From assembly GCA_003868215.1 (NCBI GenBank), contig QWDQ01000034.1, positions 62,001 through 126,000 on the forward strand: a stretch of 64,000 bases of DNA, written 5' to 3'. Below the pieces are notes generated by a model. That model was not told where the DNA came from. It ran no database searches and saw nothing but the letters and a program-made list of their open reading frames with translations. Made by a program: the position numbers and the translations under genes. The stretch is from Pseudophaeomoniella oleicola. Taxonomy: Eukaryota; Ascomycota; Eurotiomycetes; Phaeomoniellales; Phaeomoniellaceae. Below, in pieces: positions 1-11,663 of this stretch (the first letter of the stretch is position 1; every line of letters starts with the position of its first letter).

Positions 1-272
1 GGGGAGCACCGATTTGACCCAACGTTAGCAGACCAGTTGTCTTGCTGGTCGACCCATCTCCTATCTGGTCTTACCACTGCCTTCGCAACCCGGCTCATAT
101 TGCAAGTCAGAATAAGGGCAGGCACCCAATCCCGACCAAGAAATATGGGACCTCCTACATAAAATGCCTATGGTCCCCTCCGCTGGCCTGGAGTTTCGCT
201 GTAAATTCTTGCATAGAATATATATTCCTATACGACCGAGGTGAACGTCCGCATTGTGCTATTGCCGCGGCG

Positions 273-1675
273 ATGGCCTCTCTTTTAGAACAGCTCCCCA
301 ACGAGGTATGTTTCGTCACTGCTCTGAGACCATCCTCGTTAACATGGTCCTAGATTCTCACACAGATCCTATCATGCTTTGCGACCGAGTCACTCCTACC
401 TCTTCTCACCGTCTCCCAAAGCTTTCATACTCTCGTCCTTCGCATCTTACACTACCGCATCCTATACACTTGGCCTCTTCCATCGCATGGTCTCATTCTC
501 GAAGCATACCACCCGTCAAGTAAATGGACAGAACCATACCTATTCTGCTCGTATCTTGGAACCACGGGTGGCTTGTCGAAAGCGATCTCTTATGACAAGT
601 CATATGTAGATTGTGCGGACTATGCTGAGAGATGCGCCAGGTTGAAAGGAGTCTACAGCAGATTCAGGCCACACAGACGAGATGACGAGTTAACGCGTCG
701 GTTACCTATCATGGGTACTCTGAGCGAAGACGACTCATCAATATCGTCAGATGATGCATCTGCTGCAGAGCCAAGAGGTGCGGATGTGCGGGACGAGAAG
801 GTGGAACACGTTGTCAATCTTGACAGCGACGAGCTCTTCAGTCAGATTTGTTTGAATAGCAGCCTCGTGAAACTTGGTCCGGTTTCAGGCGTGTTCCCCA
901 GTGTATCTGAAGCAGCGGGAGGCGTGATCAGGGTATGGAGGCATTGGTTGCGTGAGCAAGCAAAAAGAACAAAGAGATTAGATGATGGAGCGCTAGACCT
1001 CGAGTCAGAGGACTGCTCTCTACAAAACATCTTATGGGTCGACTGGCGACATGATGTTGGTCTCAGCGTAAGAGTGCGCGAAAGGCTTCCATCAGGCTCA
1101 GACCAAGCACCAATCCTAGAAGAGGTGGCGAACGACGACGAAAGACCCGTATCATACGCTATTGAAATTAGAGAGCTTGTCATTCGAACATCGCATCTTT
1201 TACTGGCTATCGAACGTGCCCTTGATGAGCAGAAATTTACTTCAGGTAAAGCCATGATCTTTGGTTCCTTGGGATGATCACCTGGTATGGGTACGGTCAC
1301 CCGGTCTGCAATCACGGCGTGATCCTTTGTTGGATCGGCCCTCTAACTGCATGACTCCGTGGCTTGGAAAAGACGTGGAAACTGAAAACCCGTACCATTG
1401 TTTCTGTTGTTTGTTTTGCCACGTTTGATTAACACTTTTTGTTTTCCTGCGTTCTAGTCCACACTTTCCTCCCCTACGCGTATGTCACCCAACAAGGGTC
1501 CACGCCGATTATCGTCGAATCAAACAAGATCGACGTATCTCATTCCGAGAAATACGAGCTAGACACGTCGGCAGCCGCTGTTGCTGCCGCGTTGCTCTAT
1601 GGGAAACCGGTCTACCGAGAGAAGGAAGTGCAAGCCGTCGAGTCCGTCGCCGTCGTTGGCGAAGCCAGAGCTTGA
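273..1675 (+). CDS. F-box domain protein (three exons)
   Basis: Proposed exons are 273-305, 354-1245 and 1458-1675. Joining exons 1 and 2 across a 48-nt intron (GTATGT...CTAG) gives an N-terminal F-box that starts MASLLEQLPNEILTQILSCF, followed by a typical second F-box helix region. F-box proteins bind Skp1 and bring substrates to SCF ubiquitin ligases. The middle part has an acidic Ser-rich linker and a conserved-looking block with IRVWRHWLREQ. No WD40 or LRR repeats are visible, so the substrate is unknown. The last intron (212 nt) is unusually long for this window. If it is not spliced, the frame stops at 1277 instead. The first exon join is firm; the 3' end is less certain. Confidence 0.72.
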
Positions 1676-2409
1676 TATGGAGGATTCACGAAGTTACGAG
1701 TCTACTAGACGGTTTGGATTCCAGGGTCTTGGATATAATATCTGGTTGTGTACAAATACGGCGCGCAACATACTATCGAATTTTTGAGCTACGAGGGACT
1801 CAATCGGAACAATTGGAGGTGTTGAGGAACGGATCTTTGAAAAGGTAATTCGATCAGATGCCACGGCTGGGTTGGCCTTCTACACCTTAATATAGAGCAC
1901 GCTGGTCATGGACATGACTTCATGAATGTAATACAATAATGATGACAGTACTTCTCAATCCATACTGAGATCTTTTTCAACCAATCTCTATCGCAGACTG
2001 CTGCCATATTTTGGAAGACATCGAATCCGTCCCCGCAGAGGCCATGTCTTCTACCACACCGTCACCCCTTCCTGGATGGGTGAGCTGCTCCGAAAGTAGG
2101 CATGGGATTGACACCCCTCATACTCGGTGCGTGCATGCCGGCACATTTGTTTGATTAACATGAGTTTCTCCTGGACAGGCGTGTTTCATGTTGTGGGAAG
2201 ACGCTGCGGAGTGGCGTTTTGACAGGTAGAATGTAGCCGACTTGTGAAGAGCTCTAGACTGGACTCTGTGTCATATGGGAGGTGGCTTGATGTATGCCTT
2301 CATGCGTATCGCTGCAGGGCTCATCTTCCATTGCCAACCATATTTACGATTTTTAGTACATAGCGCTCCTTCTGAACGCTGAACAAATCTTGTTCCTGAA
2401 CGATAGCCA
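1676..2409. other. Convergent intergenic region, no gene seen
   Basis: This is the shared 3' space of the F-box gene and the Rtr1 gene. I see only short unsupported frames and no RNA gene or repeat. Confidence 0.6.
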
Positions 2410-3342
2410 TCAAAGATCGAGGATGTCTCGCCCATCGTCATCATCATCGGTTTTATCATTTGCTCTTGCACGAGGACGATATCCCTCAACGGTGCCGGAC
2501 TCACCAGTACCTCGGGCATCGGGAGGCTGTGCAATCCCTGACGGTTTCTTTTCTACAAGATCGACGTTTTCAAGAGTGCTGACACCCGCCGGTGTAATAG
2601 GCTTCTTTCCTCGTTCGAGGACTAATTGTTGGATGCGGCGCAAGGCTTCTTCCTCTTCTGCTTTCAGGCCATCCCGAATTGCTAATTGCCGTATTCCGTC
2701 GACCAAGCTGTTGCTGGCACCCTTGGGTATTTCGGTGGCAACGTCGGGAACCTCCGCTGCTTGACTCCCGGGTGCCTCGGGATCTCGTTGCACGTTTACC
2801 TCATCTAATAGAAGAATCTCTTCTTTTCTTTCGCCGACAACCCATGCTGGATTTTCGTTCAGTTGAGCTCGCACGAAAATGGAACGCTCCGCACATTGTT
2901 CTGAGCACCATCTGTCCAATTCGTTTTTGGGAACAACCCTCAGACTTTCGCCTTTCTTGCCCCAGATGATGCGCTGAGTTGCCTTGGTCGGGTCTTTCTT
3001 ATTCGCCCTGGGGCAAAGTGGATAACCACACTTATCTGCGATGTTGCGTTCCATGACAAGGTCATCATAGTCTCGCTGCTGAAAGGGCGCAAGACCATGT
3101 TTGAAATCCGAGCGATCTTTGGTTGAAGGCGTAGTAGGATCAGCCGTTGAAGCAGTGGGCAAATCAAGAAGCTCAATGATTGTATCGAGAATCCGATTCT
3201 GTATATCTTTCTGTTCCTGAATCAGGCGGGCATGATGTAGAGCTGTAGCACGGATCTGAGAGTCGCGCTCTTTGTCGGCAGAGTTCTTGGCGGACTTGGT
3301 AGCCTTGGAGCTACCGTTGCTTCCGAGCTGCTTTGGTGGCAT
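2410..3342 (-). CDS. rtr1: RNA polymerase II CTD phosphatase Rtr1/RPAP2 family
   Basis: Single-exon gene of 310 aa. The RTR1-type zinc finger is clear: Cys105 and Cys110 (CGYPLCPRANKKD), then Cys146 and Cys150 (WCSEQC), with the conserved run up to VRAQL after it. Family members are atypical phosphatases that dephosphorylate the RNA polymerase II C-terminal repeat (mainly Ser5) in the early elongation phase and help nuclear import of the polymerase. The N-terminus is basic and helical; the C-terminal third is charged, low complexity and ends in an acidic DDDDD stretch. The start codon is a good ATG directly after the divergent promoter with bbc1. Family assignment is strong. Confidence 0.93.
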   Translation of the reverse strand: MPPKQLGSNGSSKATKSAKNSADKERDSQIRATALHHARLIQEQKDIQNRILDTIIELLDLPTASTADPTTPSTKDRSDFKHGLAPFQQRDYDDLVMERNIADKCGYPLCPRANKKDPTKATQRIIWGKKGESLRVVPKNELDRWCSEQCAERSIFVRAQLNENPAWVVGERKEEILLLDEVNVQRDPEAPGSQAAEVPDVATEIPKGASNSLVDGIRQLAIRDGLKAEEEEALRRIQQLVLERGKKPITPAGVSTLENVDLVEKKPSGIAQPPDARGTGESGTVEGYRPRARANDKTDDDDDGRDILDL

Positions 3343-4167
3343 GTTGAGCGTAGGTAAGATTTCTAGACGTGAGTGTAGATCGCCTTGAGGACGGAAGACT
3401 ACGGGTAAGGGAGTTGTTGGACTGTCAGGTTGTTGCCTCGGTGTAAGATATCATTATTGGCACACTGGCCTTTCGTTTACCTTCAACTTGAATTTCGCCT
3501 CACTTCATGATGGACTCGAAGCCATGGATACCACTCATAAGACTCGGCGTGAATGTAACCAAGGGAATATGTAGTGACCACAACCTCAATAACCTTGTTA
3601 ACTCGTGTAACTTACTGGGTAAGTTACAATATGTGAATTTTCCTTGTTAGGCAATGATGCAAAGACTTGGGGAGTGGGGTCCCTTCTTATTGTCTTGCAA
3701 GCGGGTGGGCCTCGGAGATGCTTCGTCAGTGTCAAAGCTAAGTTACTGCTACGCATAACCACAACCCAGACAACAACTTCTATATCCCCTTTGTCGATAG
3801 CCCAACAGCACCTCTGTTTCAGGTCTTGCGCATACAGCTCCCACGCGCACAGACTCTCGTCCTATCTGATTAATCTTTAATCTTTTGCCAGCCTGCGTGT
3901 GAACGTCTTGTAGCTTCTATTCTGCTCACCGTTTGTCCTCCCCCCGCGAATGTCTTCGGAGGCAACTGCTTACAATACGACCAAGAAATCATCTTGCGAT
4001 GATAGCAGCTTTGAAGGATTGACGTACTGGTGACTGAGTCAGCTTGTACATCATTGTGTTTACCCGACGTCTCCTGATTCCGAGCCTTCGACACCCAATC
4101 GAACCGCATCACGTTCTGGCCCAGTGTCAATTTGCTTGGCTTGCTCTGAGACATTTCTCCGTTCAAT
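3343..4167. promoter_or_regulatory. Divergent promoter/leader region rtr1-bbc1
   Basis: 825 bp between two divergent starts. It contains an upstream ORF of 27 codons at 3950-4033 that starts and stops before the bbc1 ATG, and directly after it a TGAGTCA (Gcn4/CPC1-type) heptamer near 4035. No further gene is seen. Confidence 0.5.
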
Positions 4168-7100
4168 ATGCCTCAAGTCCCTTTTAAAGTCAGAGCTCTG
4201 TATGAGTATTCTTCGCCGCATGAAGATGACCTGGACTTCTCTACTGGGCAAATTATCACAGTAGTCGATGCTGAGGAGGAAGATTGGTACACTGGAGAAT
4301 ACACCGACGACACCGGCAGGAAACAGGGGCTCTTCCCCCGTAACTTTGTTGAAAAATATGAGCCAGAGATTCCCTCGAGGCCTGCCAGGCCTGCTAGAAC
4401 AAAGAAAGAGGAAGAAGCTCCTGCCCCTCCACCAGTTGACGCTCCAACCCCACCCGTGATTCCTCAATCTCCAAGCAATGTTCCGGAGGATCCAGAAACA
4501 GGAGAGACAGTAGCTGCTGAACCCGAGAATACTTTGTCGCCTGTTACGTCTCCCATTGCAGCACCATCATCTGTCGAAGAGAAGCCAGCACCCGTCCCGT
4601 CGTCAGCTCCAGTGACTGCGAGACCACCTCCTATGGCAGAGGCGGAGAAGCCTACGAGTTCAAAGCCTCCGCCTCCAGCTGTTTCTGAAAAGCCTACCGG
4701 GAATTCTTTCAAGGACAGAATTGCCGCTTTCAATAAGCAAGCTGCGGCACCTATCACTCCTTTCAAGCCTCAAAGCAACAACAGCAATGTTTTTGTAAAG
4801 AAACCGTTTGTTGCTCCTCCTCCAAGCCGAAATTCCTACGTCCCTCCGCCTCGCGAACCTCCTCCGAAAGTCTACAGACGCGAGGAAGAACCTACTACTG
4901 AAATTCCTCCGCCTCCTGCGCCGGCGAGCACCGAAGAGCCGGAAGCACCTACTAGTGAAGATCAGCCCAAACCAACTAGTCTGAAAGATCGCATTGCGCT
5001 TCTTCAAAAACAACAGCTTGAAGCGCAAGCAAGGCAGACAGAGGCAGCGCAGAAGAAAGAGAAACCCAAAAGGCCACCGAAGAAGAGGATTGAATCGCAA
5101 GAGCAAGTTGAACAGGCGCCTAGCGCAACAGATGGTGGTATCATCCAACCAACAGAAAGTGCTGAGACAGCTGTCAAAAATTCCATAGATCTGACCGAAG
5201 ATGATGCAGCAGCAGTTCGTTCACCATCAAGCGCTGTACAAGTCCCAATTGGAAGCCCACCTCTTCCCGCTCGAGAACTTGCAAGTGATACAAATGATGC
5301 CGACAACTCCGATACTGAAGACGCCGGCCTTTCAACTGGGCGAGAAGACAATGAAGACCAAAGCCGATCAGCCCCACGGCCTCTGTCTCTAAGTCAACCC
5401 CTTGCGTCTCCGACAATAGGTGAAGCGGAGGAGAAGTCTGATGACGGTGATGCTGCAGATGAAGAGGAAGATGTTGACCCAGAGATCAAGCGAAGATTGG
5501 AACTTCGTGAGCGTATGGCCAAAATGAGCGGGGGCATGGGTATGATGGGAATGTTTGGAGCTCCTGGCGGTCTGCCTGGCCCAAGGAAATCCAAGCCAAG
5601 TGGGGATAGTGCTCGGACTTCCTCTGGCGGACATGATGACGGATCACCTGCTGCTCGAGCTCCTCCTGTGCCGTTGATGGCCTTACCGGGCATGTCTACA
5701 ACGAAAAGCCCTGAACCTGCTGAGGTAGAAGAGAGTGTTGAGCATGAGCCGGAGGCCTCTACACCCAACTTAGCTTCTTCCCAGGCCCGGTCAGCGCTGG
5801 AAGTTCCTGATATTGAGGATGTCGAGGAAGCCCACGACACTAAGACAGAGACAGGATCAGCTATCCCTCAAGGTGAGCCAATACTCCGGCTTGTAAGTAT
5901 AATACATGCTAAAGTTTTAATGCCTAGCCCATGAGGTTCCTCCACCTCTGCCGAGGGATACAAAGCCTCCTGCACCCCCTGCAGGTGAAGGTCCCCCTCA
6001 ATCTACTCGTAAGTCACGCACTGTTGTAGTGAGTAAGCTCTATTGACGATGGTTTGCCAGGCACAGCCCCTCCGCCGCCTAGCCGAGGCGCAGTTCCAAT
6101 GAGTCCAGGGGAGCTTTCAGATGATGAGCTATCTCTACGAGAGTCGGAAAGACCCCTGGAGAAGGACGATGGGACTCCAGTGACGCGTCAGCCACCGCCA
6201 ATTCCCGTAATCCCGAGAAGGACGACGACACAAGACTCAGTGGAAACACCGAAATCCCCAGTTGTTTACTCAGGAAGCAACGAGAAGCGCATGAGCAGGC
6301 CACCACCACCTCCTCCCACATCAGGTGTTACTTCAAGCCCTGTCGCCAGGGCGCCACCACCTCCGCCTCCAGGACCACCAACTCGACGGGAGACTTCTGA
6401 TTCTACTCGAAAAGCTGTAGCAGATGAGCAGCAAGGTAGTGACGACAGTGAGCCGGAAGTGACAGAATATGACGGTGATTACGACACAGACATCGCTCTA
6501 GGAGATAAGCACAAGGATGCGCTCAAAGCCCACGGTCGCGACTCTAGTGTAGACGAAGAAACCACTGCTGACGAGGCTGGGCCCAAGTCACCAACAAGCC
6601 CACCAGCCCGGGGACCGCCTCCCCTGCCGCCAACTACAGCACCAAGAGAGGTCCCCCCTCCATTGCCGACACAAGCTCCGAAGCACAGCCGGCAATCATC
6701 CGACATGCCTCGCGCTGCGCCACCACCCCCGCCAGTGCCACCTCCAAAGGAATTCCATGAAGAAGGCGATGAGTATGATCCTTACCGTTACAATGCATCC
6801 CAGCCACCGCCCATACCAAGAAGCGTCCCTCCTCCGATGCCGGAAATCAAGACCTCGGTCGAAGAGGAGGAAGAGGATGATTCAGACGATATGTATGAAG
6901 CCTCGCCTGTGAGCCAACGCGCGCCTCCTCCGCCGCCAGCAATGACGCGGGCTGCTCCACCTCCCCCACCCCCAACTGAGAGGGCAGTGCCTCCTCCACC
7001 ACAAGCACAAGCGCAACCTCCTGCTGCTCAATCCCCAATTGGGCCTCCACCGCATGTGCGGGAGTCTCTGGATGTTCCTCGGCCGTCTCACCTTGGAAGA

Positions 7101-7907
7101 CGATCAATGGACCAGTCGAGGCCGTCAACAGACCATGGCTTCATGGCTCACGATATCGACGTTGCTCCCAGTACTTTCTGGTGGACCCAGCAAGGTTCTC
7201 CTCCACCTTCACTCAAATCTCGAAAGGACGTTTTATATGAGGTAGATTCCAATACAACACAACGTGGCGGTAAAGCTAGCACGACGACAGATGTATATGT
7301 GCTTTACTTGGATTACTCCCAGACCACGGTTAGCGTAACGTTCGATCCAGCCAATCCGGCCGACTACAAAGTGGAACAACGTCATGATCGTCCACCCCCT
7401 CCTCTCCGTCAAGACCAACTTGAGGCTGCGTCATCTGGGTTTGGCTCCCGAATCGCCTCTGCCGTGGAATCCAAACAAAATACGATAGTAGGAGATGGGA
7501 CTCCCCATGGGCTGGTGTCGGAGCTTATTTCTTCCATACCAACCGCGCTCAAGCCTATAGGTACTCGGGCCTACGGTGCTCTGGTCTATGCCAACCTTGC
7601 AAATGCGTCTTTCCAGCAATTCGACGAAATCCGTGCGGGTGACATCGTAACATTCCGTAATGCAAGATTCCAAGGCCATCGAGGGACAATGCATCAGAAA
7701 TACAACATCGATTTGACCAAGAGTGGCGGTGATCATGTGGGTGTTGTCGTCGATTGGGACGGTACGAAAAAGAAGGTCAGATGCTGGGAACAGGGTAGAG
7801 AAAGCAAGAAGGTCAAAGTCGAGAGCTTCAAGCTCGGGGATCTAAGGAGCGGGGAGTGTAGGGTTTGGAGAGTCATGAGCAGAAAGTGGGTTGGCTGGGA
7901 TAGCTGA
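4168..7907 (+). CDS. bbc1: SH3-domain actin-patch protein Bbc1/Mti1
   Basis: Exons 4168-5872, 5928-6008 and 6061-7907 give about 1,210 aa; introns are 55 and 52 nt and both join in phase 1. An N-terminal SH3 domain lies at about residues 6-65 (ALYEYSSPHEDDLDF, then LFPRNFVEKYE). A very long Pro/Glu/Ser-rich disordered middle carries many PPPPP and RxPPPxP ligands. A conserved globular C-terminal domain follows at about 965-1210 (STFWWTQ start, later GDIVTFRNARFQGHRG and a GGDHVGVVVDWDG block), as in fungal Bbc1/Mti1. In yeast this protein binds type I myosin tails and Las17/WASP and restrains Arp2/3 activation at endocytic actin patches. The first intron has an alternative GTAAGT donor, but that would give a 35-nt intron and break the proline-rich frame. 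Confidence 0.92.
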
Positions 7908-8351
7908 GGGCGAGACGAATCACGAAAGCATGTATGATTGTACTACTGACCGCAGCTTCTGCAAATTACTCAAAAGCCCTTCCCTAAGACCGAGGAGAAG
8001 CCTCGGACAATTCATCGCTGTTGCACATACCTAACATCATCTATGCTGCGGTGTGACCCAAATATGGAATACCTAAGCTACCTGGTTCCTCTGTGTAAGA
8101 AGCTAAATTCACTTGATCTGTAACAGGCTTCTCTTCTCCGTGAGTGGCAGATGTGGGGCCTGGAGAGTAAAGAGAGGAAAGGTCACGTGATTATTTCACA
8201 ACGGTAGGGTTGCCAAGAATTCACGCCAAGCCTTGTGCCAAATGGAAATCCCACACAAAGTATTGAATGTCTATCCTCTTTTCTTGCGACATACCATCCT
8301 CACCGACAACTTTCCTCTCGACCACCACACAAACCCTCGACAACCGCCAAC
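7908..8351. promoter_or_regulatory. rps17 promoter region
   Basis: Intergenic 444 bp upstream of rps17. The regulatory pair at 8184-8211 is listed separately; otherwise I see pyrimidine-rich leader sequence just before the ATG and no gene. Confidence 0.5.
8184..8211 (+). promoter_or_regulatory. CACGTGA plus TAGGGTT pair in rps17 promoter
   Basis: CACGTGA (8184-8190) and TAGGGTT (8205-8211) lie 15 bp apart, about 140-170 bp before the rps17 start. In Candida albicans, ribosomal protein promoters are bound by Cbf1 (CACGTG) and Tbf1 (telobox-like TAGGGTT). Both motifs are seen directly; the factor assignment is inference. Confidence 0.6.
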
Positions 8352-8926
8352 ATGGGTCGTGTCCGTACCAAGGTCAGTCTCTTTCGTAACGGCGCTTTGT
8401 CTGACTCACAGCGGAGCTCTCATTGTTTCTGAACTGTCGCACTGACAAGTTGATACACAGACCGTCAAGAAGTCCGCTAAGGTCGTCATTGAGCGATATT
8501 ACCCCAAGCTTACTCTCGACTTCGAGACCAACAAGAGACTCTGCGATGAGATCGCTATCATTGCCAGCAAGAGGTTGAGGAACAAGGTCAGTTTTGAACA
8601 AGTTCGTTCGAAAACCGCGTCAATCCCTAACATTTTATCAGATTGCCGGTTATACCACTCATTTAATGAAGCGTATCCAACGTGGTCCTGTCCGAGGTAT
8701 CTCATTCAAGCTTCAGGAAGAGGAGCGTGAGAGGAAAGATCAATACGTCCCTGAGATTTCCGCTCTGGACTTCACTCAGAACACCGAGTCCGGCCAATTG
8801 GACGTCGATGCCGACACCAAGGATCTCCTGAAGAGCTTGGGCTTCGACAGTATCCCAGTCAACGTGGTTGCCGTCGCTCAACAACAGCAACAGGATACCC
8901 GTGGCAGACGTTTTGGCGGTAGATAA
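8352..8926 (+). CDS. rps17: 40S ribosomal protein S17 (eS17)
   Basis: Exons 8352-8372, 8461-8586 and 8642-8926 give 143 aa. The short first exon encodes MGRVRTK, and splicing restores [20 protein letters not shown]. The conserved blocks [20 protein letters not shown] and [19 protein letters not shown] are typical of eS17 in the small cytosolic ribosomal subunit. Introns are 88 and 55 nt; an intron directly after the first few codons is usual for fungal ribosomal protein genes. The C-terminus has a Gln run and ends RGRRFGGR. Identification is certain. Confidence 0.98.
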
Positions 8927-9644
8927 ATGACAACTTGAAATTTCGCGGCGGTATCCCTGTCGCCAGGCTTGCGGATTACATGGATTTGTGGCAGGTCGAA
9001 CGGGGGGAGTTCGGTTTATGAAAGTCAATGATCAAATGGATGGAAGAGCTAGGCTAGTCCAATACTCTGCTTGCAATGGCCCCATTTAGTTGCTGCCATG
9101 TCATCAGTTAGCAGATACATCGTGTCTCGATATTCGAGAGTCTAGAAAAGTTCCAAATCCAAGGTGTCGCCTAGTCTCCGTGCGAGACGAAGCTTGATTG
9201 CCAAAAACCCTCTCATTTCCTTCCTTTGCACCAGACTCTTAGATGTAGTGCATATTTTCGTGTAGGGGTTGCTGGATCTTTTCAGATGTAAGTTTCTTCG
9301 TAGGAGGTTTCCGGAGATGGCAGGCAGAGTCATCAGGTCAAGGCTGCATATGCCTGCGGACAAGAGAGGCCATGGATGTGTCAACATAAAACTCGAGACG
9401 TTGAGTATTCACATCCAGCACTATGAGCAGTGAAAGGACAAGCAAAATGTACAGAGATCACGTTTTCCATTTCGAAGGGGGATCAAAGGGTAGTACGGTA
9501 CATATGTATTTGGTATATTGTACAATTATCTAGACACCTTTCTCTCTCAGTCTATATTCACACAAGAATGAGAAATAAGTTTTCCTTCCCGAAAAGTTCC
9601 AAAATCGAAGTGACGGCCCGGATACATACAACGGTCTTAGCATC
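8927..9644. other. Convergent intergenic region, no gene seen
   Basis: Shared 3' space of rps17 and mrp51. No ORF with protein-like features and no RNA gene recognised. Confidence 0.6.
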
Positions 9645-11663
9645 TCATTTGCTAGACTTGGACATCATGTCGTCAAGCATGCCGAGCATGTCATTGTCCT
9701 TCTCGTCCTTCTTCTGGGCGGCCAACATGGAGTTCAGGCCCCGCCGATTTTCTGATAATGCGTCTGTCAACTTCTTTTCTCGATCAGCGTAACCGGTATC
9801 AAGCTGAGGCATGCGTCCACCAAGAGATTGTACATTCTGTCTCCTTTGTAGATATTCGTCTGCATCCACTTGCTTTTTTAAGCCAGCCATGATGGCTTTA
9901 TCAGGGGTAGCTGATGTTAATTTCAAGATGGCATGGCCTTCATGGCTGATGACGGCGTGAGTAGGTCTGACGGGGTATTTACCACCACCTGGTTGAGGAA
10001 CAAATTGCCTGAGCACATTGTCGTGGTCTCGTCCATCGAACAGGCTCGCGTTTGAATCCGAAACAAATCCTGCTACACCTAGCCTGGCTTCACGCCGTTT
10101 ATCAAAGACTCCTTTTGCGCCTGGTTTCAGGACCCGTGCTGGTGCCGGATCGGGTTGGGACTGTGGGCCATAAACAGCGTGGTTTGAGATCACCGACGGC
10201 AGACGGAGGTATCCAAGGCCAGCAGAGGGGTGAGTGGAGGGCATACCGTTCTCCCTGTAGATTACGGAAAGAATCGAAGATTGCTTGCTGTCATCTGGTC
10301 CGAGTTTCCATACTTGCATGCCTCCTTCTTGCGGCACTCCATTGTGTGGGGTATCAGGCAAATCGAAATGATCTTGTAGTATGGGGAGAAATTTGGAGGG
10401 AGATGCGCGCAGTGATTTAACATAATCTTTGAACGCGCCGTCCATGTGTTCACGTAGATCTGCATCTCCTCTTTTCTGAGCCGCCAGCGCTTCTGAGACA
10501 AGTTGCCATATGCTCTCTGAGCTCTGGGATTCCGGATGTGTCCGAACGACGTCGAGGATAGCTTTTGAGTATCTATCAAAAGCTGTGCGAACTAAGTGCT
10601 CTGCCTTCGGGTTATCGCTAACACTTTTTCCGGTCTTGCCAAGGTGTCGCACTACAACGCCAGTGATAAATTGGTACTTTTGCCAAAGACTTTTCGTGAT
10701 GCCATCGAAATCCATTGCGGCCTTCTCACTTGAGTTGGCGGATTTGCGCACAGTCTCCACTAGCGTGCTTGTCTTCAGGAGTGCTTCGAGAGTGTTTTCA
10801 ATGTCGTTTGAGTCGACAAGTTCAAGGAGACTGTTTGTGATTCCCTCTAGAGAAGGCTTATCTGAACTGAGTAAGATGCGACCTTCGGGAGAGGTTTTGG
10901 AGGCGTAATCTGCGGCCAACGTTCGGACACGCTCTTGAAGTATTGTCCAACTCGATGCACTTTCAGGCACTGGAGCTTCTCGTTCTGCCGATGACTCTGT
11001 ACGTGCAACTTCTGCTTGCACCAGTTCTGCGATCATAGTTCTTAGCAGACGTCTCTGAAACGTGCGGAATGCTTTTGTTTTCTTTCGAGAAACACCCATG
11101 TGTTTTGTGCCACCAGTAAGCCACCAATCGAATTCAGCATTGGACATTTGTGGAATCCAAGGGCCCTCAGTCCTCCATCGTTTCGCTCCCTTGGCAAGCG
11201 CTTCGGCGCTGGGCTTGTCTGATGCATGATAAACTTCTTCGAAAGGCGTCGAATGCAGACCTCCAGGTTCTGCGGTCCGCCCGGCCGCATCCGGCTGCAA
11301 GACTGGTATGTTCAGAGCCTGGAACTTCTTCAGAGTCAAGACGTGATCAGCAGCTGCTTCAAAGTTGACAATATGCTCGATTGTATCAATGCCATCTTTT
11401 ATACGAATGTATGGGGTACCAGTTTTGGTCGTAGATTTTAGAGGCAAAGGTCGCTTTAGGCCCCATTCACCTTTCTCTAGGCCCTCTGTAGTAGTCTCCA
11501 GCGCTGCATGGGTCGGATATGGGGGAGTTGCGGTTTCCGAGTGCGCGACATGTTGAGAAGAAGCGTTAACCCAAGTCGCAGGAAGGGGTTGTGGTAATGA
11601 GAAAAGACGCGAACCTCGCAGCAAGTTGTAGGTAGGAGAGTACCTACTTGCTGCAGCAGACAT
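9645..11663 (-). CDS. mrp51: Mitochondrial small-subunit ribosomal protein Mrp51
   Basis: Single exon, 672 aa from the first true ATG; an in-frame GTG 24 nt upstream is not a likely start. The N-terminus has the fungal Mrp51 signature: SPTYNLLRGSRLFSLPQPLP, then a PYPTHAAL block, GEWGLKRPLPLKS and IDTIEHIVNFEAAADHVLTL. Mrp51 is a mitoribosomal small-subunit protein which in yeast is needed for translation of mitochondrial mRNAs through their 5' leaders. The Ala/Ser/Arg-rich start fits mitochondrial import. The C-terminal half is longer than in yeast, as in other filamentous fungi, and ends in a charged helical tail. It shares its 3' space with rps17. Confidence 0.9.
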   Translation of the reverse strand: MSAAASRYSPTYNLLRGSRLFSLPQPLPATWVNASSQHVAHSETATPPYPTHAALETTTEGLEKGEWGLKRPLPLKSTTKTGTPYIRIKDGIDTIEHIVNFEAAADHVLTLKKFQALNIPVLQPDAAGRTAEPGGLHSTPFEEVYHASDKPSAEALAKGAKRWRTEGPWIPQMSNAEFDWWLTGGTKHMGVSRKKTKAFRTFQRRLLRTMIAELVQAEVARTESSAEREAPVPESASSWTILQERVRTLAADYASKTSPEGRILLSSDKPSLEGITNSLLELVDSNDIENTLEALLKTSTLVETVRKSANSSEKAAMDFDGITKSLWQKYQFITGVVVRHLGKTGKSVSDNPKAEHLVRTAFDRYSKAILDVVRTHPESQSSESIWQLVSEALAAQKRGDADLREHMDGAFKDYVKSLRASPSKFLPILQDHFDLPDTPHNGVPQEGGMQVWKLGPDDSKQSSILSVIYRENGMPSTHPSAGLGYLRLPSVISNHAVYGPQSQPDPAPARVLKPGAKGVFDKRREARLGVAGFVSDSNASLFDGRDHDNVLRQFVPQPGGGKYPVRPTHAVISHEGHAILKLTSATPDKAIMAGLKKQVDADEYLQRRQNVQSLGGRMPQLDTGYADREKKLTDALSENRRGLNSMLAAQKKDEKDNDMLGMLDDMMSKSSK

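Noticed and set aside
842-1315. 157-codon minus-strand frame
   Set aside because: Antisense of the F-box gene, no features of its own.
4464-5840. Several minus-strand frames over bbc1
   Set aside because: Opposite-strand shadows of Pro/Glu-rich coding DNA.
5873-5927. Alternative GTAAGT donor at 5893 in bbc1 intron 1
   Set aside because: Would give a 35-nt intron and break the proline-rich frame.
8373-8460. Possible snoRNA in the first rps17 intron
   Set aside because: No convincing C box (RTGATGA) and D box pair; the intron is only 88 nt.
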